This document shows positions 52,873-63,539 of a stretch of DNA of 64,000 bases, one piece after another. Numbering within the stretch: the first letter of the stretch is position 1; every line of letters starts with the position of its first letter. This DNA comes from Viola odorata (taxonomy: Eukaryota; Streptophyta; Magnoliopsida; Malpighiales; Violaceae). The translations under genes were made by a program, and so were the position numbers. The notes under the pieces were generated by a model that searched no databases, was not told where the DNA came from, and was given only the letters and a program-made list of their open reading frames with translations. The DNA is taken from assembly GCA_963691705.1 (NCBI GenBank), contig OY829539.1, positions 42,541,656 to 42,605,655 on the forward strand. Reading direction: 5' to 3'.

Positions 52873-53820
52873 CTGGTAGCAAGGCCAAGAAACTTGCGTT
52901 ATGGATTGAGACAGAGATGAAGACAAAAATTACCTGTTTAGAGAGATGAACCTTAATGATGATCGAACATCCAAGCAACCCAAGAGTTGAATGTGTACCC
53001 TACCAGTTGCGATCAACTACTAGAAACCTTCAGGGGAGTTATCAGGAATGTGCACTTTACCAGGAGCGATCAACTACTGGAAACTTTCAGGGGAGTTATT
53101 AGGAACGCACACCCTACCAGGAGAAGGTACTTACTGGGAACTGTAAGGGAACTATCGGGAGCCAACAACCTAGTAAGTACTTATCAAGAACCGTCCGGGA
53201 AGCTACTGGGTACCGACAACCACCCACACCTCTAAAGGATCAAACCGTCTGGGAAGCTACTGGGTACCGATAGCCAACCACACCTCTAACGGATCCCTTT
53301 TTACTTACTAGTATAAATAATAAACTTTCTTCTCATTTTAGTCAATTTTTGTCTAAGTGTTTATTGCTAGAGTTGAGAATACTCCTCCCTCTAAACACCT
53401 TACAGTCACCTTATGAGAATCAAGTTTAGAAAACTCCTTGATTCCTTCCAAGTAAAATACCCTTTGTCTTCAAGCTTTGGTTTGCTATTTTGTTGATATT
53501 GGTAAGAACTTTTGGGTATTTGTGTACTGATTGAATATCTTGGATTCCTGCTGGTGAATGATTAATTATAAGTTGGGTTTGATTCTTTGTTGTTGTTTGA
53601 TCACTTCGTATTGAAATTCTAACTAAAAATTCCATCGTTATTGAGCCCGTTTTCTATTCTTCATTATTCTCTCTTTCCGCTGCAATTTTCCTCTCTTTTC
53701 CTTTCGCGATTCTCCTTGTTTTTGTTTGCAACCAATTGGGTTTTGTTGAGTAACTCGATCTAGGTCCAATCCGCAAAGCTCATACATTCTAGCTCATTAA
53801 AAGGAGTTTGGATCGTATCA
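52773..53820 (+). repeat. 3' LTR of D (1048 bp)
   Basis: The LTR runs TGATGCGATCACG to GGATCGTATCA. It contains internal direct repeats: ACCAGGAGCGATCAACTACT units near 53000..53150, and a roughly 50-bp unit with GGGAAGCTACTGGGTACCGA twice (53205..53300). Its second half matches 3545..4029. Its first half has no match in the left LTR of D. Confidence 0.87.
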
Positions 53821-54633
53821 CTTCCCTAGACGAAAGACATGCGCAGAGGCCGCACAAACCTTAGACGAGACTGCACAACCCTAAATTTCCAGCAGTATAC
53901 CTTTAAGAGATAGTTTTGAAGGAGCCAGAATTCTAGGGACTAATGGTATACCATTACCCATTAATGCTATACCGTTAGTCACTTCTAGCAGACACGTTTT
54001 TTGTCATTTTGAGTGACATTTTTAGGGTTTTGTGTAATAGTATAAATAGCTAGACTTCTTCTTATTTTCCTTAGCTTTTGATTGATGAATATTTATGGAG
54101 TGAGTTTCTCCTCCTTATTCTTCTAAAGCTCATACCTCTAGGGATTCTAAATTTGATGGATCTTTGATACCCCGCAAGTAAAACGTAAACCACCATGTGT
54201 GTGTAGTTTATTGCTACTTCATTTTATGAGCGATTGAATGATAAATATTTTTATTTGTGTTTGTTGTGATATTGAGAACATTTCACCCATGTGTTCAAGC
54301 TATGCATCAAGTGAACTTCAAGCATTCATTCATTCACTATTCTAGTTATCATCTCGAGTCTCATTCGCATTCTCCATCCACCTTCATACGGATTCTCAAC
54401 AAAAGCACTCAGCTTTGGTGCTCAAAACCTTACCAAGCTCGTAAGAGGAATCTTGACCTTTTTGCTGGTATTTATCGTTCTTCTTTTCGTTATGTCTTTC
54501 TTTGTGCTTCTTTCGCTGCGTTCTCCCTTGTTTGCCACTAAATATTCTTGTGTATTTCTTGTTGTATTTTGTGTGACAAACTCAAGGTTATATCCTTACA
54601 TAAAAAGGCCATACGGATATTAGAATCGTATCA
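53821..54633 (+). repeat. 5' LTR of E, left end missing
   Basis: It aligns with 56911..57745 but lacks the first bases (no TGATACGATCACG start). It ends GAATCGTATCA and has a TATA-like TATAAATAGC near 54040. The palindromic TAATGGTATACCATTA word lies near 53942. Confidence 0.8.
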
Positions 54634-54635
54634 TT

Positions 54636-54647
54636 TGGTAGCGGAGC
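54636..54647 (+). other. Primer-binding site of E
   Basis: TGGTAGCGGAGC, 2 nt after the LTR, identical to that of D and F. Confidence 0.7.
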
Positions 54648-55905
54648 TCTTGGTGTCCTTAAGTTTCTTCTTGTGTTGTTCATCTTTGTGTCATTGTTTC
54701 GGTCAGGGAAAGTCCACCTTTTTCTATCCAATATTTCCTTTTTATGTGTTTAAAACATTTATCTTGAGTTTCTAAACATTTGGTTAAAGTTTCATGCATT
54801 TTGGACACCAAACCCAAAAGGTGTGAAATTTTCAGTCTTTGTGTTCTTGAGTGTTCATCTTGTGAACAGTTTTTATTTGAGTTTTTCTGCCAAAATTCTT
54901 CTTCTATCTTAAGTCAAATTGTAGTTCTATGTCTAAGGAATTTCCATGTTTAATCTTGTGAATTAATACAATTATTTCCTATTTTTAAATGTCAAAAATC
55001 TAAAGTTTGTCCAAGAATAGCTCAACCAGATTGCTTGGTGTTCTTCATCTGTTCTTAAGTTTTTGTCTTGTTCAATCTGTTTCTCTTACGTTCTGCTGAT
55101 AAAAATTGTATTTAAGCTTTGTTTAATCTTTGTTTGGTTGGACCAAAGTCAGCAGCAACCCCACACCCTATTTTTCCTCAAAACCCTCACCTACTAATAC
55201 ACTCTCTTCCCAAAATTGCCATTCTTGTGCTAAACCAAAAGGTCTTTAGAAAAGCCACCTGAAATCTTTCTTGTTTGAGCAACAATCACAGCTGGCCTTG
55301 CAGCAACTTTCCCACTAAAATATCTCCCAAAAAACCTGCCCAAGTCCTAAAGCAAAAGTCCTAAACTCAAACAAACTTAAGTGGCACCCAAGTCCTAAAC
55401 ATAAACATACAAAAGTTGGCACCTAAAGAGCAAAACGTCGGGGGTCTAAACACATGTGTGAGCTGTCTTTTTTTATTCTAAACTCATGTGTGAGTTGTCA
55501 TAAATACCCAACTTTTAGCCTTCTATTTTTCCGTCCTAAAGTCCTAGAGTCTTAGTGTCAAGTCCTCAACACATTTTCGTTTTTCTATTCCAAGTCTTAA
55601 GTCAAGTAACAATTTTTCAGCAAGTGTGTCTTTGTGTCTTGTCTCTTTTCTTTGTGTCTTCCTTTTCTTCTATGATTGAGTCTTCGTGGATGTTGCTTGA
55701 GATTATTGGCTTGAATGTGGTGAGCACACGGAGCATGTTTACAAGCGCTTGAGATTTGTGAGCACAATTTTTGCGAGAGAGTAAACACAACCATAAACAC
55801 GTAAGTATATATGTATATCTAGTTTGTTTTATTTTTACGAGGATATGTGATTTTCACTAATGTATATATGTATATCTAGTTTGTTTTATTTTTGCGGGTA
55901 TAAAA
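54648..55905 (+). other. Leader of E
   Basis: AT-rich, no supported gene. At 55801..55898 a segment with TATATATGTATATCTAGTTT is present twice. It starts with GTAAGT and ends in TTTGCGG, where D and F have TTGCAG, so the possible mini-intron is decayed here. Confidence 0.5.
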
Positions 55906-56296
55906 ATGTCTTATTATTATCAAGACAGAAGTGAATTTTTCTACCAAGGCTACCAAGAGCCTTCAACAAGCGGCCGAAGTGATCACACGTTCTATCATGG
56001 CCGAACATCCGCGCCAAACCCTAATCGGCAATCCCAAGCTCAATGTTCACGATGATCAAGTTATGGCCTAGGTTCCTCCGAATAAAGCCTTTCCTATGAC
56101 CCCTCTACTAGTGAACTAAATCATCAATTTCGGGCGACCGAGCCACGGCAACGAAGGCGCTACTTACCTCCTTACCTACGACCACGTAAACCTTACATTG
56201 AGCCACATCACTTGCCTTCTCCAGTCATGTCACTAGAGAGAGTGATCCCTAGTGTGACCCAAACACTAGCCAACCTCACATTTGCACTACAAGTTT
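55906..56296 (+). pseudogene. E gag N-terminus remnant
   Basis: A reading frame from ATG 55906 (MSYYYQDRSEFFYQGYQEP) is rich in Ser, Tyr, Arg and Gln. It carries the SSYGLGSSE word that F shares (PSYGLGPST). It has an in-frame TAG and ends at 56296 just after LERVIPSVTQTLANLTFALQV. The capsid helices seen in D and F are absent. Confidence 0.55.
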
Positions 56297-56305
56297 AAAT
56301 AAAGA

Positions 56306-56806
56306 TTGGATAAATGGGATAGAGAGGATAGTGAAAGGCGAGAGAGGCGGAGGAGTGAGCGTGCGAAATTGAGAGTGAGTGAAGAGCGAAAAGAGGATGT
56401 TAAGCTTGAGATTTACATTGAAAAAGAGATGAGTGGAGTGACGAATGAGAGTGTGACAAATAGCCCACCTTATGATGAAACGTTTTCTGCACCTTTTCCC
56501 TCTTCTTGTAAAACAAATAATTTAGGTGAAAACATTGAACCGAATGTGTTTAAAGTTTTTGAAAACCCTTTGTTTGAATTTAGAAACGCTACTTTCGAGA
56601 GTGAAAAGAGGGAGGAAACACAAACGAGGGTTGAAAGTGTGAATGAAGGAAGAGAGAAAAAGATTAGAGAGAATGTTTTGTTCCCTAACAATCCAATGAG
56701 TGTGCCTTTGAGTAATGGGGATCGTTTAGCTCATTCTAACGTTGATAACTTTATTTCTTCTATTTATGAACCTTTCTTGCAGAAAATCCCCACAGACCTT
56801 GTATAG
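56306..56806 (+). pseudogene. E charged reading frame of unknown role
   Basis: An open frame of about 166 codons, very rich in Glu, Arg, Lys and Ser. Landmarks are EPNVFKVFENPLFEF, NNPMSVPLSNGDRL and IYEPFLQ. Related text occurs at 63600..63886 in F (EPNEFQVFDKPLFEL) and 2580..2660 (PMSVPLSN), and the charged protease-RT linker of D is similar in composition. It may be a linker kept after pol was deleted. Confidence 0.55.
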
Positions 56807-56910
56807 GAATTCGGAGCTTATGAAGATCCTTACCTAAACTCCATTCCTAGCCAAGACTATGGACTTAAAGCTATGGATTCGAGTACGAATCCTTTCGAAG
56901 GGAAAGGTGA

Positions 56911-57745
56911 TGATACGATCACGCCTACCCTAGTCTTGGTGATGATGAAGCACGCATCTGAGGGCCGAGATACATGCACACACCTATCATAAACCCTAGG
57001 CAAGGTCCGAGCCAACCCTAGGCCACATGCGTGATTGAGCTTTCCCTGCTTACACACCCGAGGCACCCTAGCAGACAGCAATTAACAGCATACCGTTATT
57101 GGCTAAAAATATTCCATTAGTCACTAAAAGATTTTGTGTAGTTTGCATGTCTGCTAATGGTATGTCGTTAGCCCTTCACGGCATACCGTTAAGCACTGGA
57201 ATTTTCCTAAAATTGCCCAAACAAGCCTATTTTGTAACCTAGTATAAATAGCTAGTTTATTTCATTTCTTAGGTAGTTTAAATGTCAAAGTCAATTTTTA
57301 TATTCATGAGTTTGAGAATACTCCTCACACTAAACTCTCTTGTGAGCTTCTAAGCTTGATAGTGCTTTGATAACTCGCAAGTAAAACGTAAACTATTAAT
57401 TTGTGTAATTCGTTGATACTTCATTTGTGTGTGAGTGTTGAATGAAATATTATGAATTTGTGTTTGTGAGATATTGAGCATTCTTCCCCATGTGTGTTCA
57501 AGCTAACCCTCAAGCATGCCTTAAGAAATCATTATTCGTTACTCAAGTTTCCTCCTCTAATCTCATCTGCCTTCTTACGGGTAAAATCTTCCTTTTGTGC
57601 TCTTAATTTTTGTAGTGCCTCTCCATCATTTATTCCATATATTCTTTTGTATTTCTTGTTGTGTTTTGTGTAACAAACTCAAGGCTAGATCCTTGCTCAA
57701 AAGCTCATACCTTTCAGCTCACTAACAAAGGGTTGAATCGCATCA
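56911..57745 (+). repeat. 3' LTR of E (835 bp)
   Basis: It runs TGATACGATCACG to GAATCGCATCA, preceded by the purine tract GAAGGGAAAGG. It includes palindromic words around 57083..57195 and a TATA-like TATAAATAGC near 57243. Confidence 0.87.
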
Positions 57746-58484
57746 AGAAATGCACAAGAGTATATGGTGGAAAGGAGGGAGGAACACAACGGAAATAATG
57801 AACGAAATTACGCAGAGAAAGCGGAAGAGGAATAGAGATGGAATCTTGAACAACGATTGATTGAACACTTGAGATATGCTTGATGAATAGCTTGAATACA
57901 CGGGTACAGGAATTCTCAATATCACAGCAAACACAAACACTCAATAATTCACTCCAATGCTCACAAATAATGAAGTAACAACGAGTTACATAAATTGATA
58001 GTTTATGTTTTACTTAAGAGGTATCAAAGCATTATCAAGTTTAAAAGATCACAAGAGAGTTTAGTGTGAGGAGTATTCTCAAACTCATGAATATACAAAT
58101 TCACTTTGACATCTAAACTACCTAAGAAATGAAAGAAACTAGTTATTTATACTAGGTTACAAAATAGGCTTGTTTGGACAATTTTCAGAAAAATTCTAGT
58201 GCTTAACAGTATGTCGTTAAAGTCTAACGGTATACCGTTAACAGACAAACAAACTACACAAAATCTTCCAGTGACTAATGGCATGACGTTAGCCACTAAC
58301 GGTATGCCATTAGTTGTTGTCTGCTAGGTTGCCTCTAGTGTGCACGCGGGGAAAGCTCGGCCACGCGGGTGGCCTAGGGTTGTCTCGGACCTCGCCTAGG
58401 GTTTGCAATAGGTGTGTGCATATCTCTCGACCCTCGGATGCATGCTTAATCATCATCAAGACTAGGGTAGGCGTTATCGTATCA
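57746..58484 (-). repeat. Inverted E-type LTR, missing its inner end
   Basis: The minus strand from 58484 (TGATACGATAACGCC) reads as an E LTR that breaks off about 85 bp before its end, exactly where the + strand E LTR finishes. The two together form a tail-to-tail inverted repeat. A perfect 16-bp palindrome, TAACGGTATACCGTTA, lies at 58225..58240. No polypurine tract adjoins the outer end, so it looks like a 5' or solo LTR. Confidence 0.85.
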
Positions 58485-59740
58485 ATAAGCATGCGAGCAA
58501 GTATTCCATGTCATGGAATGGGCCCTGCCATGATATCTTTATTGTTATGGCCACTTCTAGCTAAGTCTGTGTTGAAAGCTAGTAGTGCGCAATCAGGAAA
58601 GGGATGAGGTTGGATTCAGTTCGGGAGCGTGGCTGCTGAAGTTCTATCGAAAGGGTTCGAGAACGGATGAATATCTTGCCATGTGTTACGGGCGAGCCTA
58701 GGTTGAGGCACGAGAGGGTATGTCCTTGAGACATGTGGGGACGTGCCTGAGAGTCACATGCGAGCCTGGCCAAAAGGCCAAGTGAATGTATATCGAAGGA
58801 TTGCGGAAGTCTTGCTTGTCCTGCGTGTGAGTGATGGCTGAGGAAAAGAGAAGGCTTTACTATAAGACGTGTACGAGCATCCTTTGTGAGGGCCGAGAGT
58901 AATGAGGTCTTTCCCTATTCGTGCATGTGCGCGAGAGTGGCAAATAACGTAGGCATTAGTCTTGGGTTCAACTAAGCCTTAAGTGATGGATGCGAGTTCA
59001 TGCTAGATCTTGTCATGAGATACGCATGAGGTAGAATTACATGAGGGTTCTTGGAGATTACTATCAAGGACCGGGAAAAGGCTGGCCTAGATGTGAGATC
59101 TAGGCGCCGCACGAGCCTTGAAAAAGTAGGGTCGTGACAGTAGCAAAGCTATTTCGGTTTCTTTGACATTGCAAAAGTCTTCGAAAGTCAAGTGCACTAA
59201 GTTAGAGAATCGTGCCAGTATAATTGAGGAGATTAAGTTTGATAATATCTTAGGATGACATGATGTTTGAATGTGAGTTGACGGAAATTGTTAACATGTG
59301 AAAGCGTTGGCCCAACATTAAGGGGGCCACAACCGCCCCCAACCCAAGTTTGCCCTTCACCACTAAAGAGAGATATGGATGGAGATTGTTTAAGTGATCT
59401 TAAATTATTTGGTATGTTTTATATAGTTTTAGGCAGATAAGGAAGTGCAAGAAATGAAAGTTCCAAACAAAAAAATTAATTTAAGTTTCCTATTTTTAAA
59501 TTTTAATTCTACAAATTTAGTTAATTTATTTAGTCATGGTCCAAATCAAAGGTAGGGAATAAAAGCTAAAGTTGTCCCGTGGATTAATTTCCTGCAAGTG
59601 TTTTTATTTGGGATCTTTGTTTGAGTCCATTTAGTCTTATTTGTGAAGTCAGTTTGGGCCGCACGAGTCCATGTCTTTAGTGTTAATTTCATAATCCGTG
59701 TCTTTCAATTACTAGTTTTAATAATATAAAAAATAAGCGA
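58485..59740. other. Unassigned intergenic sequence
   Basis: No reading frame, LTR pair or repeat can be supported. GGGTCGTGACAG near 59130 looks like the end of another LTR class, but no matching start is visible. The stretch from 59400 to 59740 is AT-rich. Confidence 0.4.
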
Positions 59741-60628
59741 GATCCGTGCCCACCCAAGGCCGCCTGCGTGGCCTAGCTTTCCCCTCACGAGTGCCAAGTC
59801 AATTATCAAGAGAGTGCCTAGCGGCATGTTTCCAAGCCCCTAGCGGCATGCCACTAAGCAGATAGACATTTTGAGCAAATTTTGCGGAAGCTTACGGCAT
59901 ACCGCCAAGCCTAGTCTTCCTTCCACCGATTTTGATGCAACGATGCTGCCACACCCAGACCAGAAGAACATTTTAAATGAGATTTTGATTGTATAGTTTT
60001 GAGACTCATGTCATGCTGCCAAGACCCTAGTGGCATGCCGCCAAACCCAGAACAAAATTGCTTTCATGGACATTTTGAATGGCTCGTAGGCATATGTTGT
60101 GTAATAGTATAAATAACACTCTTTAGCTCATTTCTCCTTAGCTTAGACATTTGAGAGAATATTATTTTGACTTGAGATTTCTCCTCTCTTATTCTCCTAA
60201 GCTCAATATTGGTGCTTGTCTTGGTTTGGAAAGTCGTGACCTGAGTTAATGAAAAACAACAAATTTCCATCTTTGTGTAATCCATTATTACTTCGATTGT
60301 GTGAGTGTTTGAATGAGCAATATTGTGAGATTATGTTTGTTGTGTGATTGAACATTCTTCCCTGTATGTGTTCAAGTATCCATCAAGCGTGCTTCAAGAA
60401 TCATTCACTCGTTATTCAAGTTAACACCTCAGTCTCATCCGCATTTCTCACGGGTATTGTATCCTTCTTTCATGTATCTTTGTTTGTTCATATTTTCATT
60501 GTGTCCCTCTATTGTTTCCAGCATATTTCCTATTGTATTTATTGATATTTTCATGTCACAAACTCTAGAGCTAGATTCTCTCTTTGTATCATACATACGG
60601 CCAACACATCGGAGGCCGAATAGTATCA
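59741..60628 (+). repeat. 5' LTR of element F, start not resolved
   Basis: It shares the E/D LTR plan: CTAGCGGCATGCCACTAAGC-type palindromes (59815..59910), TATAAATAAC near 60109, and an end in GAATAGTATCA followed by the primer-binding site. The first bases are not recognisable, so the left end is probably truncated. Confidence 0.65.
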
Positions 60629-60642
60629 GATGGTAGCGGAGC

Positions 60643-62387
60643 TCTTGGCGCTCTTGAGTTTGTAAGTTTTGTATGTCTATTCTCAGTCCATAAATCACCA
60701 TATTTTGTGTAAAACACTTCATTCTGTGTGTGTCAAACACTACTCTTGAGTTTCCTTACAGCTTGGTGAAGGTTTCCCACGTTTTGGCCATCAAAATCAA
60801 AAGGTGTGAAAGTTTCAGTCTTGCTGTTCTTAGTGTTTCTGTGTTCATCTTCGAGTCTGTCAAATTTATATATGTTCCCCTACCCAAAAAATTCTAAAAT
60901 TTTATTTCAACAAACTTCACCCTGTGTGTGACATTTTTTGTTATTTAGTCTCCTGTAAATTCTGTGAAAGTCTTATGCATTTTTGCAAAATAATAAGGTG
61001 CACAAATTCCACCCGAGAAAAATTGTTCCTGTGTTGTTGGTCTATTTCCCGTGTGTTCCAACTGGAATTTTCTTTCCTGTCCTTCATGAAGTTGTAGACC
61101 ATCGTCTTAGGAGTGTCTTTGTTGAATTTAGTGATTTTTAGCCATCGTTTTCTATATTTTCGAGTCAGTAACCGAAGGTCAGTCAAGAACACTCTTTGTG
61201 TTCTTCATGTGTTCATCTTTGTTTTCTATATTTTCGAGTCAGTAACCGAAGGTCAGTCAAGAACACTCTTTGTGTTCTTCATGTGTTCATCTTTGTTCTT
61301 GAGTCCTTTTACATTTTGATTCTGATTTTTGTTGGAGCACACCTCTTGAAAAGTGTTTTCCTATTGTTTAATATATCATTTCAGAGTCTTATTTCCCTCA
61401 GAAAAGATTGACAAGCGGTTCCACGCTACCCGACATCTTACACATTCCAGGATTCCCTCAACTACCACCTACTCTACCCTACTCTCTTCCTACCTCAAAA
61501 CCATTGCAGCCTAGTACAAAAAATTACAGAAAAATAACCTCTAGCCTCTCCTTGAAAGTAAATTTTAGGTGGATATTTGTTCAGCTAAGGCCTGAAATGA
61601 AATACCAATCAAAAGGCCTCCAATCAGCCAAGCTAGCCTAGCTGCACCTAGACAACTTTCCCTAAAATCCGGATAGCATCTTCTCCTAAGGATAGCAACT
61701 ACTATACTACTTCGTTTGCTATAGTCTATAGCTTGATTTGAACCTATTTTAAGATACAAAATAGCTGAGCCAAAAGGAGAGTAAATCCACGCAAGCATCC
61801 TAAAAGTAAAGAGAGGGAAATAGAAGCCAGTCAAGTCCTAAACCTTACCTATCCAACTGGCTATTTTAAGAGAAAAACGTGGAAGTGTATTGAACTTTGA
61901 AACATCAAAAATACTTTTCTACTATCCTAAACACCTTCTTGAGTCTTTCATCTTTTAGTCTTCAAGTCTTAGAGTCTAAAAGGTCCAAGTCGTAGTCATC
62001 TTTTCTAAGTCATAAACTCAATCGAGTTCAGTTAACTTCATCTAGTGTTTACGAGTTTAGTTTTTTGTTTTGAATCCTTTCTTTTGAGTCTTCCTCCAAA
62101 TTTCTAAGACTTTTACTTGAGTCTCTCATCTATCTTGTAGTCATCTCATGTCTCATACTTCCTCTTAAGTTTTCATGGATAATACTTGAGGTTAATCACT
62201 TGAAACGAATGCAGGATCACTTGTGGTACCTTGAGCAGATTGTGAGCACATTTTGGTGCAATAATTTGAGTGATTTGTGTGAACCATTTAAGCAAGGTTT
62301 GAGTGAGAAGTAAGACAGAATTGTGTGAATGTTTGAGAGATTGATGAGAACAATCTTTGCGAGAGTTTTAAACACGAGCGCAAACAC
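60643..62387 (+). other. Leader of F with a perfect 74-bp tandem duplication
   Basis: AT-rich, no supported gene. A 74-bp unit starting GTTTTCTATATTTTCGAGTC occurs at 61147..61220 and again at 61221..61294 without change. The rest shows no conserved reading frame. Confidence 0.6.
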
Positions 62388-62445
62388 GTGAGCGAGTATT
62401 TTTAACTAACATATATATGTATATCTAGTTTATTTTATTTTGCAG
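62388..62445 (+). other. Possible mini-intron before F gag
   Basis: CAAACAC then GTGAGCGAG, TTTTTAACTAAC as branch-like word, and TTTTGCAG then GTACAATG. At 58 nt it is close to the lower limit for plant introns. Same layout as 5045..5086 in D. Confidence 0.4.
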
Positions 62446-62450
62446 GTACA

Positions 62451-63515
62451 ATGTCACAAGATAGTGATTGTGAATCATGTGATCAAGGAGCATATGATGA
62501 TGATGATAACTATCAATGCAATGGTGGTGAAGGTAATGATTCCTACAGTAACGCTAGCTGCCATTCCGATGGTGATGAGAGTTATGAACCGTATGGTGAT
62601 GATTACTACAATTCTTATGCATATGATAATTACCAATTTCATGGTAATGAAGCATACAATCCTTATAGTGAAGGTGGCTACGAGCATAGTATTGATAGTG
62701 TGGATGAATACCACGATGACAATGACGCAAGTTGTAGTGAGTGTGAAAACTACGAAGAGCCCCAACGTCCGCATCCTCCAAGCTATGGCCTAGGTCCCTC
62801 CACACAAGACCTCGGCCATGGCCCCTCTAGTAGTGGCCGTACTCATCAAGATCACACCACTTCCCCCCACCAACGGTTTCAACCTCCTATCTATAGAGGT
62901 ATAAGTTATTCAGCTGAATTCATTGAATAGGAGTACCACCTTGTAAAAACCTTCGAATGTCATCAACTCTAGGAAAAACATAAAATCAAGCTTGCTGCCA
63001 TGATATTTGATGATCATGCCTATGATTGGTGGTAGCGTATGAGCCGTAAAGGAGAAAAAAGTTGAATATGGCCAATTACAACTTAGGATGAAATACGACA
63101 CATGATGTGAAAACAGTTTGTACCCTCACACCATCAACGAATATTAGAAGATGAATTGTCCTCCCTCCGCCAAGGGTCTAAGTGTGTGAAAGATTACTAC
63201 AACGAGTTTGATGACTTACTCATCAAGACTCACATTCAAGAAGACGATGAGGGCATGATCATGGTGTTGTTTGAAAGTGGATTGAATGAAAGAATTAGAA
63301 GCCAAGTTGAACTTTATGAGTTCGCACATTTACAATCCATGTACCGTTTTGCATTGAAAGTGGAAGCAAGTGAGTCTCTAATGAAGGCAAGCCTTACCTC
63401 ATCCCAACACTGCCCAAGTAACAAGAAATCTTCTCCTCCCTTTCCCTTGGAGCAAAGGCCGAAGCATACACACCTTGCGCAAGTCACTCCACAAGCGCCA
63501 CTTCCACCATTCTAA
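62451..63515 (+). pseudogene. F gag
   Basis: It starts at ATG 62451 (MSQDSDCESCDQGAYDDDD) with a very acidic, Asp/Tyr/Asn/Glu-rich N-terminus of about 110 residues. Then comes a Pro/Ser/His-rich part (PSYGLGPSTQD) to a stop at 62928. The capsid domain follows over decayed frames: KLAAMIFDDHAYDWW, then LSSLRQGSKCVKDYYNEFDDLL, EDDEGMIMVLFESGLNERIRSQVELYEFAHLQ and FALKVEASE to 63515. Stops at former Trp codons break it. The acidic N-terminus is not seen in D. Confidence 0.7.
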
Positions 63516-63539
63516 CCATGTGAACCACATTTTCTACTT

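Larger units (their letters stand above)
2943..53820 (+). mobile_element. Element D: chromovirus-like Ty3/gypsy, split by element A
   Basis: D runs on the + strand: left LTR, primer-binding site, leader, gag, protease and RT up to 7999; then, after element A, the rest of RT, RNase H, integrase and the 3' LTR from 50717 to 53820. The net length without A is about 8.2 kb. RT words such as [15 protein letters not shown] and YFDDILIY, and the integrase wording around CHPQMDGQT, point to the chromovirus branch, perhaps near CRM/Galadriel/Reina. No clear chromodomain follows the integrase GPF motif. All frames carry stops or shifts, so the copy is dead. Confidence 0.85.
53821..57745 (+). mobile_element. 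Element E: short gypsy-like element without pol
   Basis: E has a left LTR missing its first bases (53821..54633), the same primer-binding variant as D (54636..54647), a 1.2-kb leader, a short gag-like start (55906..56296), a charged reading frame (56306..56806), a polypurine tract and a 3' LTR (56911..57745). No protease, RT or integrase is visible in its 2.3-kb interior. It abuts the D 3' LTR with no spacer. It is either an internally deleted copy or a member of a non-autonomous family. Confidence 0.75.

Noticed and set aside
62451..62930. Acidic Asp/Tyr/Asn-rich frame as a host gene
   Set aside because: It starts right after the leader signal shared with D and E and is followed by a capsid domain, so it is the N-terminus of F gag.
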